From the NCBI GenBank assembly GCA_027924645.1, contig BSBN01000254.1, positions 13,100,001-13,164,000 of the forward strand: a DNA stretch of 64,000 nucleotides, given 5' to 3'. The stretch is from Cunninghamia lanceolata. Lineage: Eukaryota; Streptophyta; Pinopsida; Cupressales; Cupressaceae. The notes below the pieces were generated by a model that saw only the letters and a list, made by a program, of their open reading frames with translations, had not been told where the DNA came from and did not search any database. Below, piece after piece: positions 47,261 to 61,300 of the stretch; position 1 is the first letter of the stretch; each line of letters opens with the position of its first letter. Both the position numbers and the translations under genes were made by a program.

Positions 47261-50200
47261 ATGCCTCCCCGACGTGTTCGACGAGCGCGATCACGCCACA
47301 CAGCGTCAGTCGAGGTGCACAGCGATTCCTCAGCCGAGGGACTGGCACCCACAGATTCAGCAGCACCACCTGCCCCACCTGTGCCACAAGCACCACTAGT
47401 ACCACAGGCGATACCAGTAGCGGATATAGGTCCACAGATCTTACAGGCACTACAGACTATGCTAGACAGGTTACCACCAGTGATTCCTGAGCCACGTATA
47501 GAGCCTCGTGTTGCTCCGCGAGAGGAGCCACGTGCCGAGTCACGTATTGAGCCACGTATGGAGCCCCGCGTTGATCCACTAGCAGTGAGACGTGTGGAGC
47601 CCTTCGTTGAGATTCCTGACACAACAGTAGAGGAGGTAGGGTCGGCCTCCCAAGCACGGAGCAGGAGTCCTCCGAGACTTTTGAGACAAGAACAGGTTCA
47701 GCAGGGAGTATATGAGGATGGTGTGGAAGAGCCACTTGGGAGACTTAGAGACAGAGGGGACCCTATCAGAGATCTACTGAGGCTCAACCCACCCACCTTC
47801 GCAGGAGCTACAGAGGGAGCTGTGGCCGAGGCTTGGCTAATTAGCTTAGACAGGTGTTTCGCATTGCGACCGTATGAGAGCAACACGAAAGCACGAGTGG
47901 TAGTTCATCTTCTTAGGGATGCAGCAGCCACCTGGTGGCGCACAGAGGAGTGCAAGCGCCGACTCTCCGTGGATACACTCACATGGGACACCTTCATTGA
48001 GCGCTTCAATGCGCGGTATTTGTCCGAACATTATAGACAGCGCAGAATTGATGAGTTTCATGATCTACAGCAGAGGGGACTCACCGTTACTCAGTATGAG
48101 AGCCGATTTATAGAACTTTCTCGTTATGCGGATACCTCCATGACGAGAAAATCTTAATACACAAATTCATCAGGGGGCTAAATCACGGGATATCAGGACT
48201 AGTTCGTATGGCAAATCCCCAAACCATGAGCGAGGCTGTTGAAAAGGCCCTTATATCAGAGGAAATTCAGGGACGAGGACAGAATTCACGCCCACAGTAC
48301 CAGGAACGAAATCCCCAACAACAGCAAAATTTCTGAAGGCCTCAAAACACAACACAGAGAGGAGGGTATAATGCTTCATCATTACCTCCTAGGCCTCCAC
48401 AGCAACAGCAACATCAGCAAAAATCCAAATTTCAACAGAGGGGACTGGGAGGACAGAACCGTGGATGGCAGCAGCAGGGACCACGCAGGGATTAGAGACA
48501 GCAGGGTTCATCGGCAGGACCCGCAAGGTCCCAGCAGTCTTACAGAGGCTCACAGGGATCCACCGGACGGACCGGGCAACAACAGTCGGGCAGAACACAG
48601 TCAGGGCAGTTACAGGTTAGGGGACCATGTTATGTATGTGGTGGGGCAGGGCATCTGGCTAGAGAGTGTCCACAGGGATTTACTGCAGGGGGTCAGCCCC
48701 GATCAGGAGGGTCTGAGCAGACCGTAGGTGACGTGGGCAGATCTCACCACATGTTTGCAGCGGTTGATAACCGCCAGGCCGATTTCCAGGCTTCTGTCAT
48801 CGAGGCAGCAGGTACGATTAGAGACTTTCCCATCTCGATCCTTTTTGACTCAGGAGCTACTGACTCCTTTTTGTCTACATCGTTAGTGGAGCGTTGCAGG
48901 CTGGTGGTTTCTAGGCAAGACATTAGGTGGGAAGTTGAGTTGGCCTCAGGGGCCAGGATGTCAGTAGATACCTTGGTTAAAGACTGTGAGATCACATTGG
49001 GACCCTTCACCACAATATACGACCTTAGGATTATGCCATTAGGGTCTTACGGAGTAGTTCTGGGTATGGATTGGCTTGCGGCACATAGAGCCAAGCTTGA
49101 TTGTCGCCAGAGAACGATTAGCTGTTTAGACGATCATGGTTCGTCGGTTGAGATAGTGGGCATTCAAAAGCCCACGGCAGTTCGTATGATATCCGCACAA
49201 CAGCTTAAGCGCTGTATGCGGAAGGGATGTCAGATGTTTGCCATCACAGTCAGTGATAGAGCAGAGGATGAACCTGAGGCTACTTTAGATGATCACCCTA
49301 TCCTTAGAGAGTTTGCCGATGTGTTTCCGCCAGAATTACCTGGTATGCCTCCACGTAGAGAAGTGGACTTCCACATTGACTTAGTGCCAGGTGCAGAGCC
49401 GATATCCCGCGCACCCTATAGAATGACGACCCATGAACTCACAGAACTTAAGCTGCAGTTGGAAGAATTACTTGAGAAGGGACACATCCGACCTAGCGTT
49501 TCACCATGGGGCGCACCAGTGATCTTCGTGAAGAAGAAGGATGGGTCTCTTCGTCTATGCATGGACTACAGGCAGTTGAACAAGGTGACGGTGAAGAATC
49601 GTTATCCTCTACCTAGGATTGACGACCTTTTTGATCAGATGCAGGGAGCCAGAGTGTTCTCGAAAATCGATCTAAAATCTGGGTATCATCAATTGCGCAT
49701 CACGGAGTCAGATATTCATAAAACTGCTTTTCGAACCAGATATGGCCATTATGAATTCACAGTGGTACCTTTCGGGTTGACGAACGCTCCTGCAGTATTC
49801 ATGAGTCTCATGAACGGGGTGTTCCGTACATACCTAGACCGGTTTGTGATCATATTCCTAGATGACATTCTGATTTATTCACGGACTGAGGAGGAGCATG
49901 TAGAGCACTTGCGTCAAGTTTTGCAGAAATTACGAGAGCAACAACTTTTTGGCAACTTGACGAAGTGTGCCTTCTTCAGGACAGAGGTGCAGTATTTGGG
50001 ACACATTTTATCAGGCGATGGCATCTCTGTAGATCCATCTAAAATTAGAGCAATCCAGGAGTGGCCGGCACCCACGAACGTGACAGAGGTCAGAAGCTTT
50101 ATGGGGTTAGCTGGGTATTATCGTCGGTTTGTCGAAGGTTTCTCCAGGATAGCACATCCCATTACTTCCCTTCAGCGAAAAGGGAAGGGTTTCACTTGGA

Positions 50201-52137
50201 CCGAGCAGTGTGAAAAGGCTTTTGGAGTCCTCAAAGAGCGTCTTACGAGCGCTCCTATTTTAGCAGTTCCAGATCCTTCGGAAGAGTTTGTAGTTTGCAC
50301 GGATGCATCATTAGAAGGTTTGGGAGCCGTGCTTATGCAGGATGGACGAGCGATCGCATACGAATCGCGGAAACTAAAGACACATGAGTTAAACTATCCT
50401 ACGCACGACTTAGAGCTTGCAGCTGTTGTTCATGCCTTGGTTCGCTGGAGACACTTTCTCTTAGGGCGACGCTTTGAACTCCATTCAGACCATCATAGTT
50501 TGCAGTATATTTTTACACAGCCTAATTTGAACGCCCGCCAACGACGTTGGATGGAATTCCTATGCGAATATGACTTCGATGTCCATTATATAAAAGGGAA
50601 GGAGAACGTGGTCGCTGATGCTCTGAGTCGAAGACGCCACGAGATCCAGACCCTGACCTTGAAGATGGACTTGAAGGATCGCATCTTACAGCATCTGCCG
50701 GAGGACGAATGGTTTCTTGAAGTGCAGCAGGCAGTACTAAATCAGAAGGCCCTTGAGGGCAAATTTACAGGATATACCCTTGATTCTGATGGAATGCTTC
50801 GACATCGGCAACGCATCTATGTACCCCATGCGGGTAATCTTCGTACAGTAATCCTATCAGAGGCTCATAGAGCACCCTACGCAGCACACCCAGGAGTGAA
50901 GAAGATGCATGCTGATTTACGACAGCTTTATCATTGGGCTGGGATGAGGCGTGACATTGCCAAATTTGTTGCTCGTTGCCTGGAATGTCAGAGGGTCAAG
51001 GCCGAACATCAGCATCCAGCGGGACTGTTGTACCCTCACGAGATACCTGAATGGAAATGGGATACCATTTCTATGGATTTTATCGTTGGTCTACCTATGT
51101 CATCACGTCGCCATGATGCTATTATGGTGACAGTTGACAAGCTGACCAAAGTGGCGCATTTTTCACCAATATGTACAACGTACAATGCACCATCAGTGGC
51201 AAAGGTGTTTCTTGATCAGATTGTTAGACTTCATGGAGTACCTCGCCGCATTATATCTGACAGAGACTCCGTATTCACTTCATCGTTCTGGAAAGCCTTA
51301 CATCAGGCGTTGGGCACACAGCTCAACTTCAGTTCTGCATATCATCCGGAAACTGATGGACAAACAGAAAGAGTTAACCAGGTGTTAGAAGACATGCTTC
51401 GCATGTATGTGATGGACCACCAGTCTAGATGGGAGGAGTACCTGTATCTAGTTGAATTCGCCTACAATAATGGGCATCATAGCTCGTTGGGTATGCCTCC
51501 TTTCCAGGCATTATATGGCAGACCATGCAGAACACCTTTGAGTTGGGATCGTATAGAGGATAGAACAGTCATCGGCCCAGAGATAGTTCAGAATATGGAA
51601 CTACAAGTTAAACAGATAAGACAGAGGCTTCTGGAAGCACAGGACAGGCAGAAAAAGTATGCCGATGCAAAAAGGACAGACCGAAACTTCTCTGTGGGGG
51701 AAAGAGTATTTTTGAGAGTGCGGCCGCACAAAAGTCCAATCCGTTACGGAAAAGGCTCTAAACTCGCACCTCGATTTGTAGGACCTTTCGAAATCTTGGA
51801 GCGGATAGGACCAGTAGCCTATCGTCTAGCCTTGCCACCTAGCCTGTCACGTATCCACGATGTATTTCATGTATCAGTTTTACGTCAATATATTTCTGAC
51901 TTATCTCATGTGTTGGATTGGAGTGCTCTTCAGGTAGAGGCAGACGGACAACTGGCGTTGGAGCCAATTCGCATATTGGCTTGACGGAAGCTGGCCCTTC
52001 GAGGTCGAGAGCTGGACCAGGTTAGAGTCCAATGGGACTTATACGACGAAGTCACTGCAACATGGGAAGATGCAGAGAGATTGAAGACCCTGTATCCTCA
52101 CCTTTTTGACGACTTCCAGGAGGAAGTACCATCTTAG
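47261..52137 (+). pseudogene. Tekay/Del-like gag-pol, nearly intact
   Basis: ATG 47261 (MPPRRVRRARSR) is the natural start. Gag core with ATWWRTEE and an FNARYLSEHYRQ stretch ends near 48135, where one frameshift moves to the pol frame. In that frame TGA at about 48334 and TAG near 48494 precede the zinc knuckle [14 protein letters not shown] (about 48628-48669). From 48733 on there are 1,083 open codons: protease FDSGATDSF near 48847; reverse transcriptase with [19 protein letters not shown] near 49525 and FLDD at 49855; RNase [10 protein letters not shown] near 50296; integrase HHCC 50890-50990 and a MDFIVGLP site near 51076; GPFEIL near 51780. TGA at 51982 interrupts the chromodomain-like end, which reads on in frame to TAG at 52135. 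Confidence 0.95.
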
Positions 52138-52147
52138 GGGGAGAGGA
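52135..52147 (+). promoter_or_regulatory. polypurine tract
   Basis: TAGGGGGAGAGGA immediately before the 3' LTR. It overlaps the terminal stop codon of pol. Confidence 0.85.
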
Positions 52148-54652
52148 TGTGAGGACCACCCTTTTTACTACTGTTGTCATGACTCTTTACAGTGCTGTTA
52201 TTGTTACTTTCATATTTGTGGGATAGCAGTTCCTGAAATTTGTCAGACTATTTAACTTTATTATGTTTTCGGAAAAACTAATTGGGTGATGTTTGGATAA
52301 GTTACTTTTCAGAAAAATGAATTAGAGATGTTAGAGATGATGGAAAATTGTAATATGATTTTTAATTATGTTAGATTGTACTAAGGCATGAGAATGCATG
52401 TGTTATTTAAGTTGCTTTGGCTATGATGAATTTATGTGGTTACTGATCTTGTAATTGAGTGTGCAGGGACTACTAATCAAACCACAGATTTCGGAGATCA
52501 TTCCACACCTTGTTAATTGTTATTCCCTGTTAAGCCGATCTGGTTCCATGATGAACCAAGATCTCTTTGTGTTTGATGTCATGATGTAATGTGGTCTTTC
52601 GTATGGTCGAGTGGGTTAGGTTACCCTCATGTAATATTATTTTTATAAGTAAGTGTTGTAAAGAGATTGAATTTGAAATTTCTATTTTTTCTTTAAATTA
52701 TGAGGTCCTTTTTCTTGTGCTTTACCTTGACCTGGGGTGTCTTGTATGGGTTAAAATTGACCCTGGGTTCTACCCCGTGGGTCCAGGGGCCCATTTGGCA
52801 TGGGTAACCCTTGAGTAACCTCCATCTAGTCAACTTAACCTTCCCCTGAAGTTAAGTGGCGAAAATTGGAGGTAGGAGGGGACATGATGGGTTGTACCAA
52901 CACTCAACCCATCCCCTCTACTTTACCCTAGATAAGAGATGCCATCCATTAGTAAAAGTTACCTCTTCTTTAGTAAGATTCCCCCATGTACTATGGGGAC
53001 ACCCATGTGAAGAAAGGAGAAAGAGGCATGGGTCACCTGTCTTGTTCCCATTTAACTCTTTTTTTATTTTTCCCATGAGAAAGTGGAGTCACATGAAAGG
53101 AATAAGGAGTACCCTTGGGAATGGAGAGTGACATAAGCCACCTGGACAGAATAGTGATTTTTGGGAAGGGTGAGGAGGTGACAAGTGTCACTTCCCCATT
53201 TCTCAAAATTAGAAAGAAAGAGAATTTTGGGTTATTTATTTTCAAATTTTGGGATGAGAGGGAGTTAGTTGAATTTTGGGGAAAAATCTTTCATCTTTGG
53301 CCTTACCAAAAATAGAGAAGTTAGTTTGGAAGATAGAGAAGGGAGAGGGAGTTGGTGGCTAAGCTTGGAAGTGAACTCTGTGGACTCTGCAACAACTTCA
53401 TTCCAGGAGGGCTTTGCAAGGTTGGTCTGAATTGTATCTTTGTTTTGGTAGAGCTGAAATGTGTATGAAATGTGTGTGAAATATGTGTTTAAATTTGTTT
53501 TCTGTGGGGTTCTTGTCGGGTGTTTGACAGAGCGTCTCCCACTTGGGAGAAATGCTCATCAAGTTTGGGGTAGGGGAGGAGAGATCCTCCTCGGGTGCAT
53601 ACCTGTTCCATCTTTTGGGATGTTGAAAGCCTTGAGGGCATGTATCTGTGACTGTATTTTGACTTGAGAGTCAAATACAGATTTCTTACAAATTGTGATC
53701 ACACTTGGTTGAGACCAAGAGAAATTTATATGAGTTCATTTATCTGTCAGGGTGACACTCTGGAGTCGAGTGTATCCACTCTCCTGCCCCTTATGAAACT
53801 CACTGTAGTTGAGTTTCCGTATTGTGTAAAATAGCCACGGGTGTATGTGTGCTTTGGGATTGTTGTTGTTTCTGTTGTGAAGTGGAGTGTTTGAGTACCC
53901 AGGTGTGAGTATGGTCTCCCTAGCTCGGGGGTGACCCTCTTGCGGGTCTACGGTAGGGAGGAGAGCTAGACGAGTGGTATTTTTCTTCTTTGTTTGTCTT
54001 TGATACGCAGGTTTTTTTTTTCTTGGAGCTTCTGGTGGGCTATTTATGAAAAAACAGATCATCTTCTTGTCATGAGAATTAGGCCTGGATTATTTCATAG
54101 AAATGAAGAGAGAACACCTCTCTTGTTATTGTTGTAAATTACTGATATTCTGGGAGTGAAGAAAATCACCTCCCTGGTCTTGTTATTATTGGACTTTTAT
54201 TGGTTGTCATAAGTTTTCAGTTGTATACTGTTTGGGAGGAGAAAGTTCATATCTGGGAAGTTGGTATTCATGTTTGAGAAGTTGTAATATGACTGTGCTT
54301 AAATTTTAAGTGGATGTTTGCAACCTTTGTTCAATAGCAATTTTTGTGTTTCAAGTATTACTGAAAAGAATAAGTTCGTTTTTGCAACTTAATCTGAGTT
54401 GTTTACATTTGAAAGTTTGGAATTGCTTCTTTAGTTGAAATGCTAGTTTCCTTTTCAATGTTGAAATGGAAAAGACAGTTTTTAAATATTTGAGTTTTCT
54501 CCATAATAATGGATTCTGTTAATTTAGAAGAATTAGAGGAAATCTAGCATGTAAATATAATCTGTTTGTAAATTTACAAGTCTTATATGTTTATAACAAT
54601 GGAAAATTTATACTTATAATAAAGGAAGAGCTATTTATCATTTGGTGAAGTT

Positions 54653-54655
<3 letters not shown>

Positions 54656-54731
<76 letters not shown>
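54656..54731. repeat. (AT)n microsatellite, 76 bp
   Basis: 3' LTR counterpart of 44474-44580. Related tracts at 54971-55025, 55697-55757 and 55855-55900 are longer than in the 5' LTR. Confidence 0.95.
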
Positions 54732-54733
<2 letters not shown>

Positions 54734-54967
54734 AATTGTTATGACAATTTCTTTATAATAGGTTGATTTGGAGAAAATGCATAGAGTAGTGAATTTAAAA
54801 AAAAAAAAATTGTCGAAATTGGAATTATACAAATATAATATTTTTCTCTAAATACTTTATAAATATATATATAGAGATATATATATATTTCTCATTCTGA
54901 GTAATTATCATTTTAGAAAATAATAGAGAAATTGAAAGTAATTATAATTGTTATATAAAAACAAAAG

Positions 54968-55029
<62 letters not shown>

Positions 55030-55101
55030 TGGAATATATATATACATATAAATATATTATCGTTGTTATATATATACATATATATATATATTTATATATG
55101 A

Positions 55102-55142
<41 letters not shown>

Positions 55143-55287
55143 AAGATATTTTATTATTGATAATAATCAACGAATGGTGAAAGACTGTCAAAAAAATTAA
55201 GCCGCGGATAACAAAATACACAGTCGTTATTTACAATGGGCGGTGGGGAAGAAAACCCCACCGCAGGTTTTATGTTATATTTGGAGG

Positions 55288-55483
55288 TGTGGAGTGGGGC
55301 GGAGCCCCACCCACACCCCACGTCGTGGGAATGTGGGTGGGGCTCCGCCCCACTCCACATCTCCCCCCTCCTCCATACCCTTATGCCTCCCGCGGATCTT
55401 GTCCGCCGCTCTGCGGCCACCATAAACCCCCGTCCGCCGCTCTGCGGCCACCATAAATTCCCGTCCGCCGCTCTGCGGCCACC
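55288..55483. repeat. GC-rich hairpin and 31-bp repeats, 3' LTR copy
   Basis: Identical in layout to 45121-45316, with arms 55288-55315/55332-55359 and tandem units from 55401. Confidence 0.95.
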
Positions 55484-55691
55484 CCGACCCCGCTCCTCTG
55501 TCACGCCGCCCATGGCCGCCGTCGGCTGTGGTAACTCCAGCACATAAAATGTTAGGGCTTGGCCCTAACATATGTTTGGGTTATTTGGAATTTAAATGCT
55601 GTTTATTTTTATATAGCTCTATATATAGGCATATATATATTCTATATGTCTATGTATATAGCTATATATCTAATATAATAATGCGTATATA

Positions 55692-55759
<68 letters not shown>

Positions 55760-55849
55760 TTGTGGTAAACCATTTCATCCTTTTCATAGACATTAAAATA
55801 AATATATTATATATATGTATGTATGTATGTATATATATATATATAAATA

Positions 55850-55902
<53 letters not shown>

Positions 55903-57414
55903 CATACAGAGGAGTAAATCTATGAACCAAATTATTGGGCTCTCGTTTAAAATCGTTATAAACTATGTTTCATGGATATGGAGAAAAAAAATATATATAT
56001 ATAAATAACAATTATATTCTCACAGGAGATGTTATTAAGTGTTGAACACAACAACCAAAGAAGCTATATTACCATGAACAGAGTTTTATAAAGTGGTGAA
56101 CCACCTACATCTATTGACAACGTCATACGAGTTACAAACAGTGTATGAATCGTAATTAAGAGTAACAGTAACAACAGTAATTCTAAACAAGAGAAAATAA
56201 AATTAAAATGTAAAGAGAGTTTAGGAATATTCAGTGATACTCTGGAAAGAGTTTCTCGGAAGTTTCAACTAAAAACATACTAACAATCACCCGGAAAAAT
56301 GAAGAGGAAAATTACACAACTCCTTACTCAAAAGAACACTGGAAATAAACTTAAGAAGCCACCACTGACAATCCTTGTGGCCATATTAATCTCAACTGTA
56401 GCAAACAATCTCATATGTAAACCTGTAAGAGGTTCCGAAGAAGGAAAAACCAACATTGGAAAACACAGAGGAGAAAATGCGCGACATATCTCACACGGGA
56501 TAAGAGAACTAAGTTGACGGACCCTTCTGTCAATTGTGCTTAGGTACAAGTTGACTAAGCATTTACGAAGAGGAGGAACCTAGATCGGGGAAGATTAGGA
56601 GACCGAGTCCAGCGAAATAGTAAACCAGCCTTTGTGACCGAGATCATCCTGAAATTAGGTTTGATATCAACAATAGCTGCAGTAATAACCCTGATTGACG
56701 TAAATCACGAAGAAAGGATAGGATGCACATAAAGAAAGTATAGAAAATGAAAGAGAGAGAGAGACCGAAATATAAACACACTAAATGAACTAAGAGATAG
56801 TTAAGGTAAGGGCGATAAAGATATAATCCAACTTAAGAACTTGTGGAAAGGGAAGAGAGGGCAACCAAACCGCCTTGTTGAAAATGCTAAGTCATAGGAG
56901 GGGTATGTTTCAGGAAACAAGAGAGGAGACAGACAACCGTGCCTGGCTGAAAAATGACTAAATAGGGAGATCACTAGCCGGTTTAGTCGGAACAAGGCGT
57001 CGTGGGGAGTGGTTTTTCTATCAGCGAACCACGTGCGTAAATGAGTGCAGCGTAATTCCCATTAACGCCGTAAGGCATTCTGCTACCGAAAACTGCCGAG
57101 GGTTTGACTTAAGAACCTTGGGTAATCTCACTCTTGCAATGACGTTAGCAGCATTGTATAGACCCTCTTGTTGATCTATAGGCTTCTGGGTTGCACACCA
57201 TTGTACTTGTATTCCGCCGAAGAGTATAGTGTTTCGCCATGAGAGAACACCGTTGAGCATGCGTACGCATGCGAAAGGGGTTTTTAGGACAGTGTGAGAA
57301 AAGTTTTTCATATCTCGTGTCACAACCACATGACAGATGTGGTTATGACACGTGCGATGTGTGTTGTGACCACAAGGAAAATGTGGGCATGACAGCATCA
57401 GCCAAGAGGAAGTG

Positions 57415-58225
57415 TGTTGCTCCGAGGGTAGCAAGTCACACCGATGATGGTTTGCATTCAAGTCATCGGCGTGAGCTGTAGGGAAGTCTGGCCGAAAGGG
57501 GTCGGCATAGGAGTTTTAGCAGGACATGAGATATCGGCAGAAGGGAGAAAGGTGGCACCGATGATAGGTGGTCTCACCAATAGAGTTAAGGTCATCAGTG
57601 AGAAAGGAGGCATCGGTGGAAGATCTCAACAGTGGGCTGACAGTAGGAAGTCTCACCGATCGGGGTGATGAACATAGGAGTCTTGCCGACGGAGCAGCTG
57701 GTGATAAGTGTTCGGCATGACATTCAGTATCGGTGAACGTTGAAGAATGGTGGGCCGATAGTTATTGTCTTGCCGATAGGTAAGAGAACTACTTCGGCGA
57801 GTCAAAAGGAAATGTCTTGCCGACAGTAAGGAAGGGTTGTATTTCCAATTGCTGGTTGAACCTCGGTGTTGAACCTTGGCATTGAACCTCTTTGTTGAAC
57901 CAATGGTTCAACCCGACAGTTAGAAGTCTCACCGAAGGGGAGGATTGAACCCAGCCCTTGAACCTTTCGATTTAACCTAGCTGATTGAACCTTCTGATTG
58001 AACCTAACCATTGAACCTCTGGATTGAACCTGTTCATCGGTTCAATGGGTTTGTATATTTCAGTGAGACATTGCTATGGTCCTGCCGATGGAAAGCTCAT
58101 CGGGGAGAAAGAAGCATCGGTGTAGGAGATTTTAACTTGACCGATGGTGGACTGTCTTGCCGATAGGCAAGAGTGTGTATGTTGCGGTGAGACAATTCAA
58201 AGGTCTTGCCGATATAGTTTCTTTT
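57415..58225. repeat. degenerate CCGAT motif array in chromovirus LTR
   Basis: Motifs of the form GTCT(C/T)(A/G)CCGAT-x-G, with reverse forms ATCGGC/ATCGGT, recur every 20-40 bp over 0.8 kb, together with GGTTCAA/TTGAACC near 57850-58050. Similar arrays lie at 28740-29770, 32830-33830, 41830-41965, 14230-14640 and 63900-64000. Confidence 0.75.
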
Positions 58226-58298
58226 GGTTGTCTTGCGGGCTCCAAGAGGTTTTTGAACTAGTTCACACGCTTCAGTTGGCACGTTCCTCTGCATCAAG

Positions 58299-58310
58299 TG
58301 GTATCAGAGC
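58299..58310 (+). promoter_or_regulatory. primer binding site, tRNA-iMet type
   Basis: TGGTATCAGAGC, 2 nt after the LTR. Confidence 0.92.
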
Positions 58311-58394
58311 TAGAGAAAGCTCTGGGAAAGGTTAGCATGAAAATTTCATTTCTGAAGTTATTTGTTCCATCTAGTAGTAAAAGAAGAAAGCAAA

Positions 58395-61300
58395 ATGTCA
58401 GAAGGAGAAGCTTTAGACACTCTTCTAGCAAAAATGACCAATGTTGAATTGACAGCCTTGGTGAAGAAGCAAATAGCAGAAAGTAGAGCTGATAGGGCTC
58501 AGAATCAGGAATTGAAGGAAGAACTAGAGAAGTTGAGGGAAAGAGTGGAGAAACGGGAAGAAAACTCTGGTGAACGAGAAGATGGGGATGAAGAGGAGAC
58601 CCCAGAGCAGGAAGAGCTAGTGGTTCCTGCAGACCAAGGACCCTTACTCAATGCCCTCAAGTCCATGGAAAGAAGGACCATGGATGTGAAAATAGACCTG
58701 CCTGTGTTTCTAGGAAAAATGGAACCTGATTCAGTAATGGAGTGGATAGACTACTTGAATAATTTCTTTGAGATAGAAGAGATACCAGAACACCAACGAG
58801 TCAAAATGGCTCAATCCAAAATGAAAGGAGCTGCACTGACTTGGTGGAATTTCATCCAAGATGACAGGGTGAAAGAGGGAAAGAACCGAGTTACAACATG
58901 GAAGAGAATGATGGTATTGGTGAAAGAGGCCTATGTTCCATTGGATTACAATATCCAATTACACAAGAGAAAACATAATTTGAAGCAGAAGGAACTCGAT
59001 GTCAGCTCATACACAGAAGAATTCATGAAGTTGTGTGTAAAAACAAAGGTAAGGGAATATGAGGAAGAGAAGGTAGCAAGATACCTCAATGGATTGAGAC
59101 TTAACATCCAGGAAGACTTAAATCTGCATAATCTAGATACAGTTCAAAAGTGCTATCAGTTAGCACTCAAAGTGGAAGAAAAACTAAAGAGAAGGCATGA
59201 GCAGAATCATAGAGGTAGAGGTAGATAGCAGAGACGAGGAAGAAGTCCTTTTAGAGGCAGAGGATTTGGATACCAGAGTGAATCCAACTAAGAGACCAGC
59301 AGAGGAGATAACAGTCAGAACCAAGGAGGAAGCTACAATCCAAGGGGAAACTTCAGGGGCAGAAGACCACCTTTTAGAGGAAGATCTCAGGGCAGAGGAC
59401 CTATCAGATGTTACAATTGCAACCAAGAAGGCCATATAGCCAGTAGATGTCCAACAAAGGCAACAAGTTCAATAGGAGAAAAGAGGATCAATTTGATCCA
59501 AGAATCTGATTGTCAGAGTGTAGCAAGCTCAAGCACTATTCAAAGTGTGAATGCTCCTAGCAGTTATGGGTATCCTGAGAATGGAGAATCTTTGATGATT
59601 AGGAGAGCAATGACCACCATGAAAGTGCCTGGAAAAGAACCTCCACAAAGGAAGTCTCTCTTCAGAACTACTTGCAAGGCAGGAGGAAAGGTATGCAAAG
59701 TTCTGATTGACTCTGGATCTACTGAGAATTTTGTATCCATTGAGATGGTAGAAAAACTTAAGCTTAGAAGACTGCCACATCCTTGCCCTTATAAAATTTC
59801 ATGGCTTACCCAAGGACAGCAAACAGTTGTAGAAGAACAGGCTTGGGTAGAATTTCAAATTGGCCCATACAAGGATAGGTTATTGTTTGACATTGCCAAG
59901 ATGGATGCTTGCCATCTCTTGTTTGGAAGACCATGGCAGTATGATTTAAAAGCATACCATGATGGAGTTAGGAACACCTATTCCATCACCAAGAATGGTA
60001 AGGTGATAGAATTGATACCATTAATGGAGACAGAGGTGGAGACAAAAGGAAAAGAGGTTAAAGTGATGATGGTAGAAGGAAGACAATTCATGAAAGAGAT
60101 AAGAGAAGGAGCAGATACATATGCTCTAATTCCTTGCCTAAAGGTAAACAAGGAACAATAGAAAGAAGTCAAGGGAGAAAAGAGACAAAAATCCATAGAA
60201 CCAGCTGTCCAAGAGCTATTGGACAAGTACAAAGGCATTAGTTCTGATGGGATGCCAAGTTCCCTACCACCTATAAGAGAAATCAGCCATTGTATAGATC
60301 TGATCCCAGGATCTACACTTCCCAACAAAGCAGCATATAAGCTCACTCCAGATCAGAATACAGAGGTAGCAAGACAAATTGAAGGGTTGTTGCAGATAGG
60401 CCTAATTGGGAAAAGTTTAAGCCCATGTGCAGTACTAGCTGTACTAGCACCAAAGAAGGAAGGCACTTGGAGACTTTGCACTGATTTAAGGGCTATCAAC
60501 AAAAAAACAATCAGGTACAGGTTTCCAATCCCTAGGATAGAAGATTTACTTGATTGTTTAGGAGGTGCTAAATACTTCACCAAAATAGATTTAAAGAGTG
60601 GTTATCATCAGATTAGGATTAGACTTGGTGATGAGTGGAAAACAGCATTCAAGACAATTGAGGGGTTATATGAGTGGAAGGTCATGCCTTTTGGTTTATC
60701 CAACGCTCCTAGTACCTTTATGAGATTGATGAATGAGGTCTTGAGAGAGTTCATAGGTAAATTTGTCATAGTATATCTAGATGACATCCTGATTTTCAGC
60801 AATACGAGGGAAGAACACCTCATCCATATAGACTTGGTTCTCAAAAGGTTACATGAAGAGCAGCTAATGATAAATTTAGCAAAGTGTCTATTTCTGCAGG
60901 GAGAAATCATCTACTTAGGATTTGTTATTTCACATAACAAACTGAGAATGGATCCAGAAAAGGTAAGTGCCATACTGTCTTGGCCAACACCCAAAATTGT
61001 GCATGATGTTAGAAGTTTTTATGGATTAGCAACCTTTTATAGGAAGTTTATAAAGGGATTTAGTCATATCTGTGCACCCATGCTTGACACTATAAAGGGA
61101 GGACAAAAGTACAAGTTTACATGGACAAAGGAGGTAGATAATTCTTTTGAAATGTTGAAGAAGAAGATAGCAGAATAGCCAGTTCTTGCATTTCTTGATT
61201 TCAGCAAGATTTTTCAAGTAGAATGTGATGCAAGTCATATTGCTATTGGAGCAGTACTCAGCCAAAAAGGTAGGCCTATTGCATTCTTCAGTGAAAAATT

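Larger units (their letters stand above)
52148..57394 (+). repeat. 3' LTR of Tekay-like element
   Basis: Matches 41966-47165 throughout. The 47-bp length difference comes from AT tracts: the first is shorter here (54656-54731), the later ones longer (55697-55757 and 55855-55900). Confidence 0.95.
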
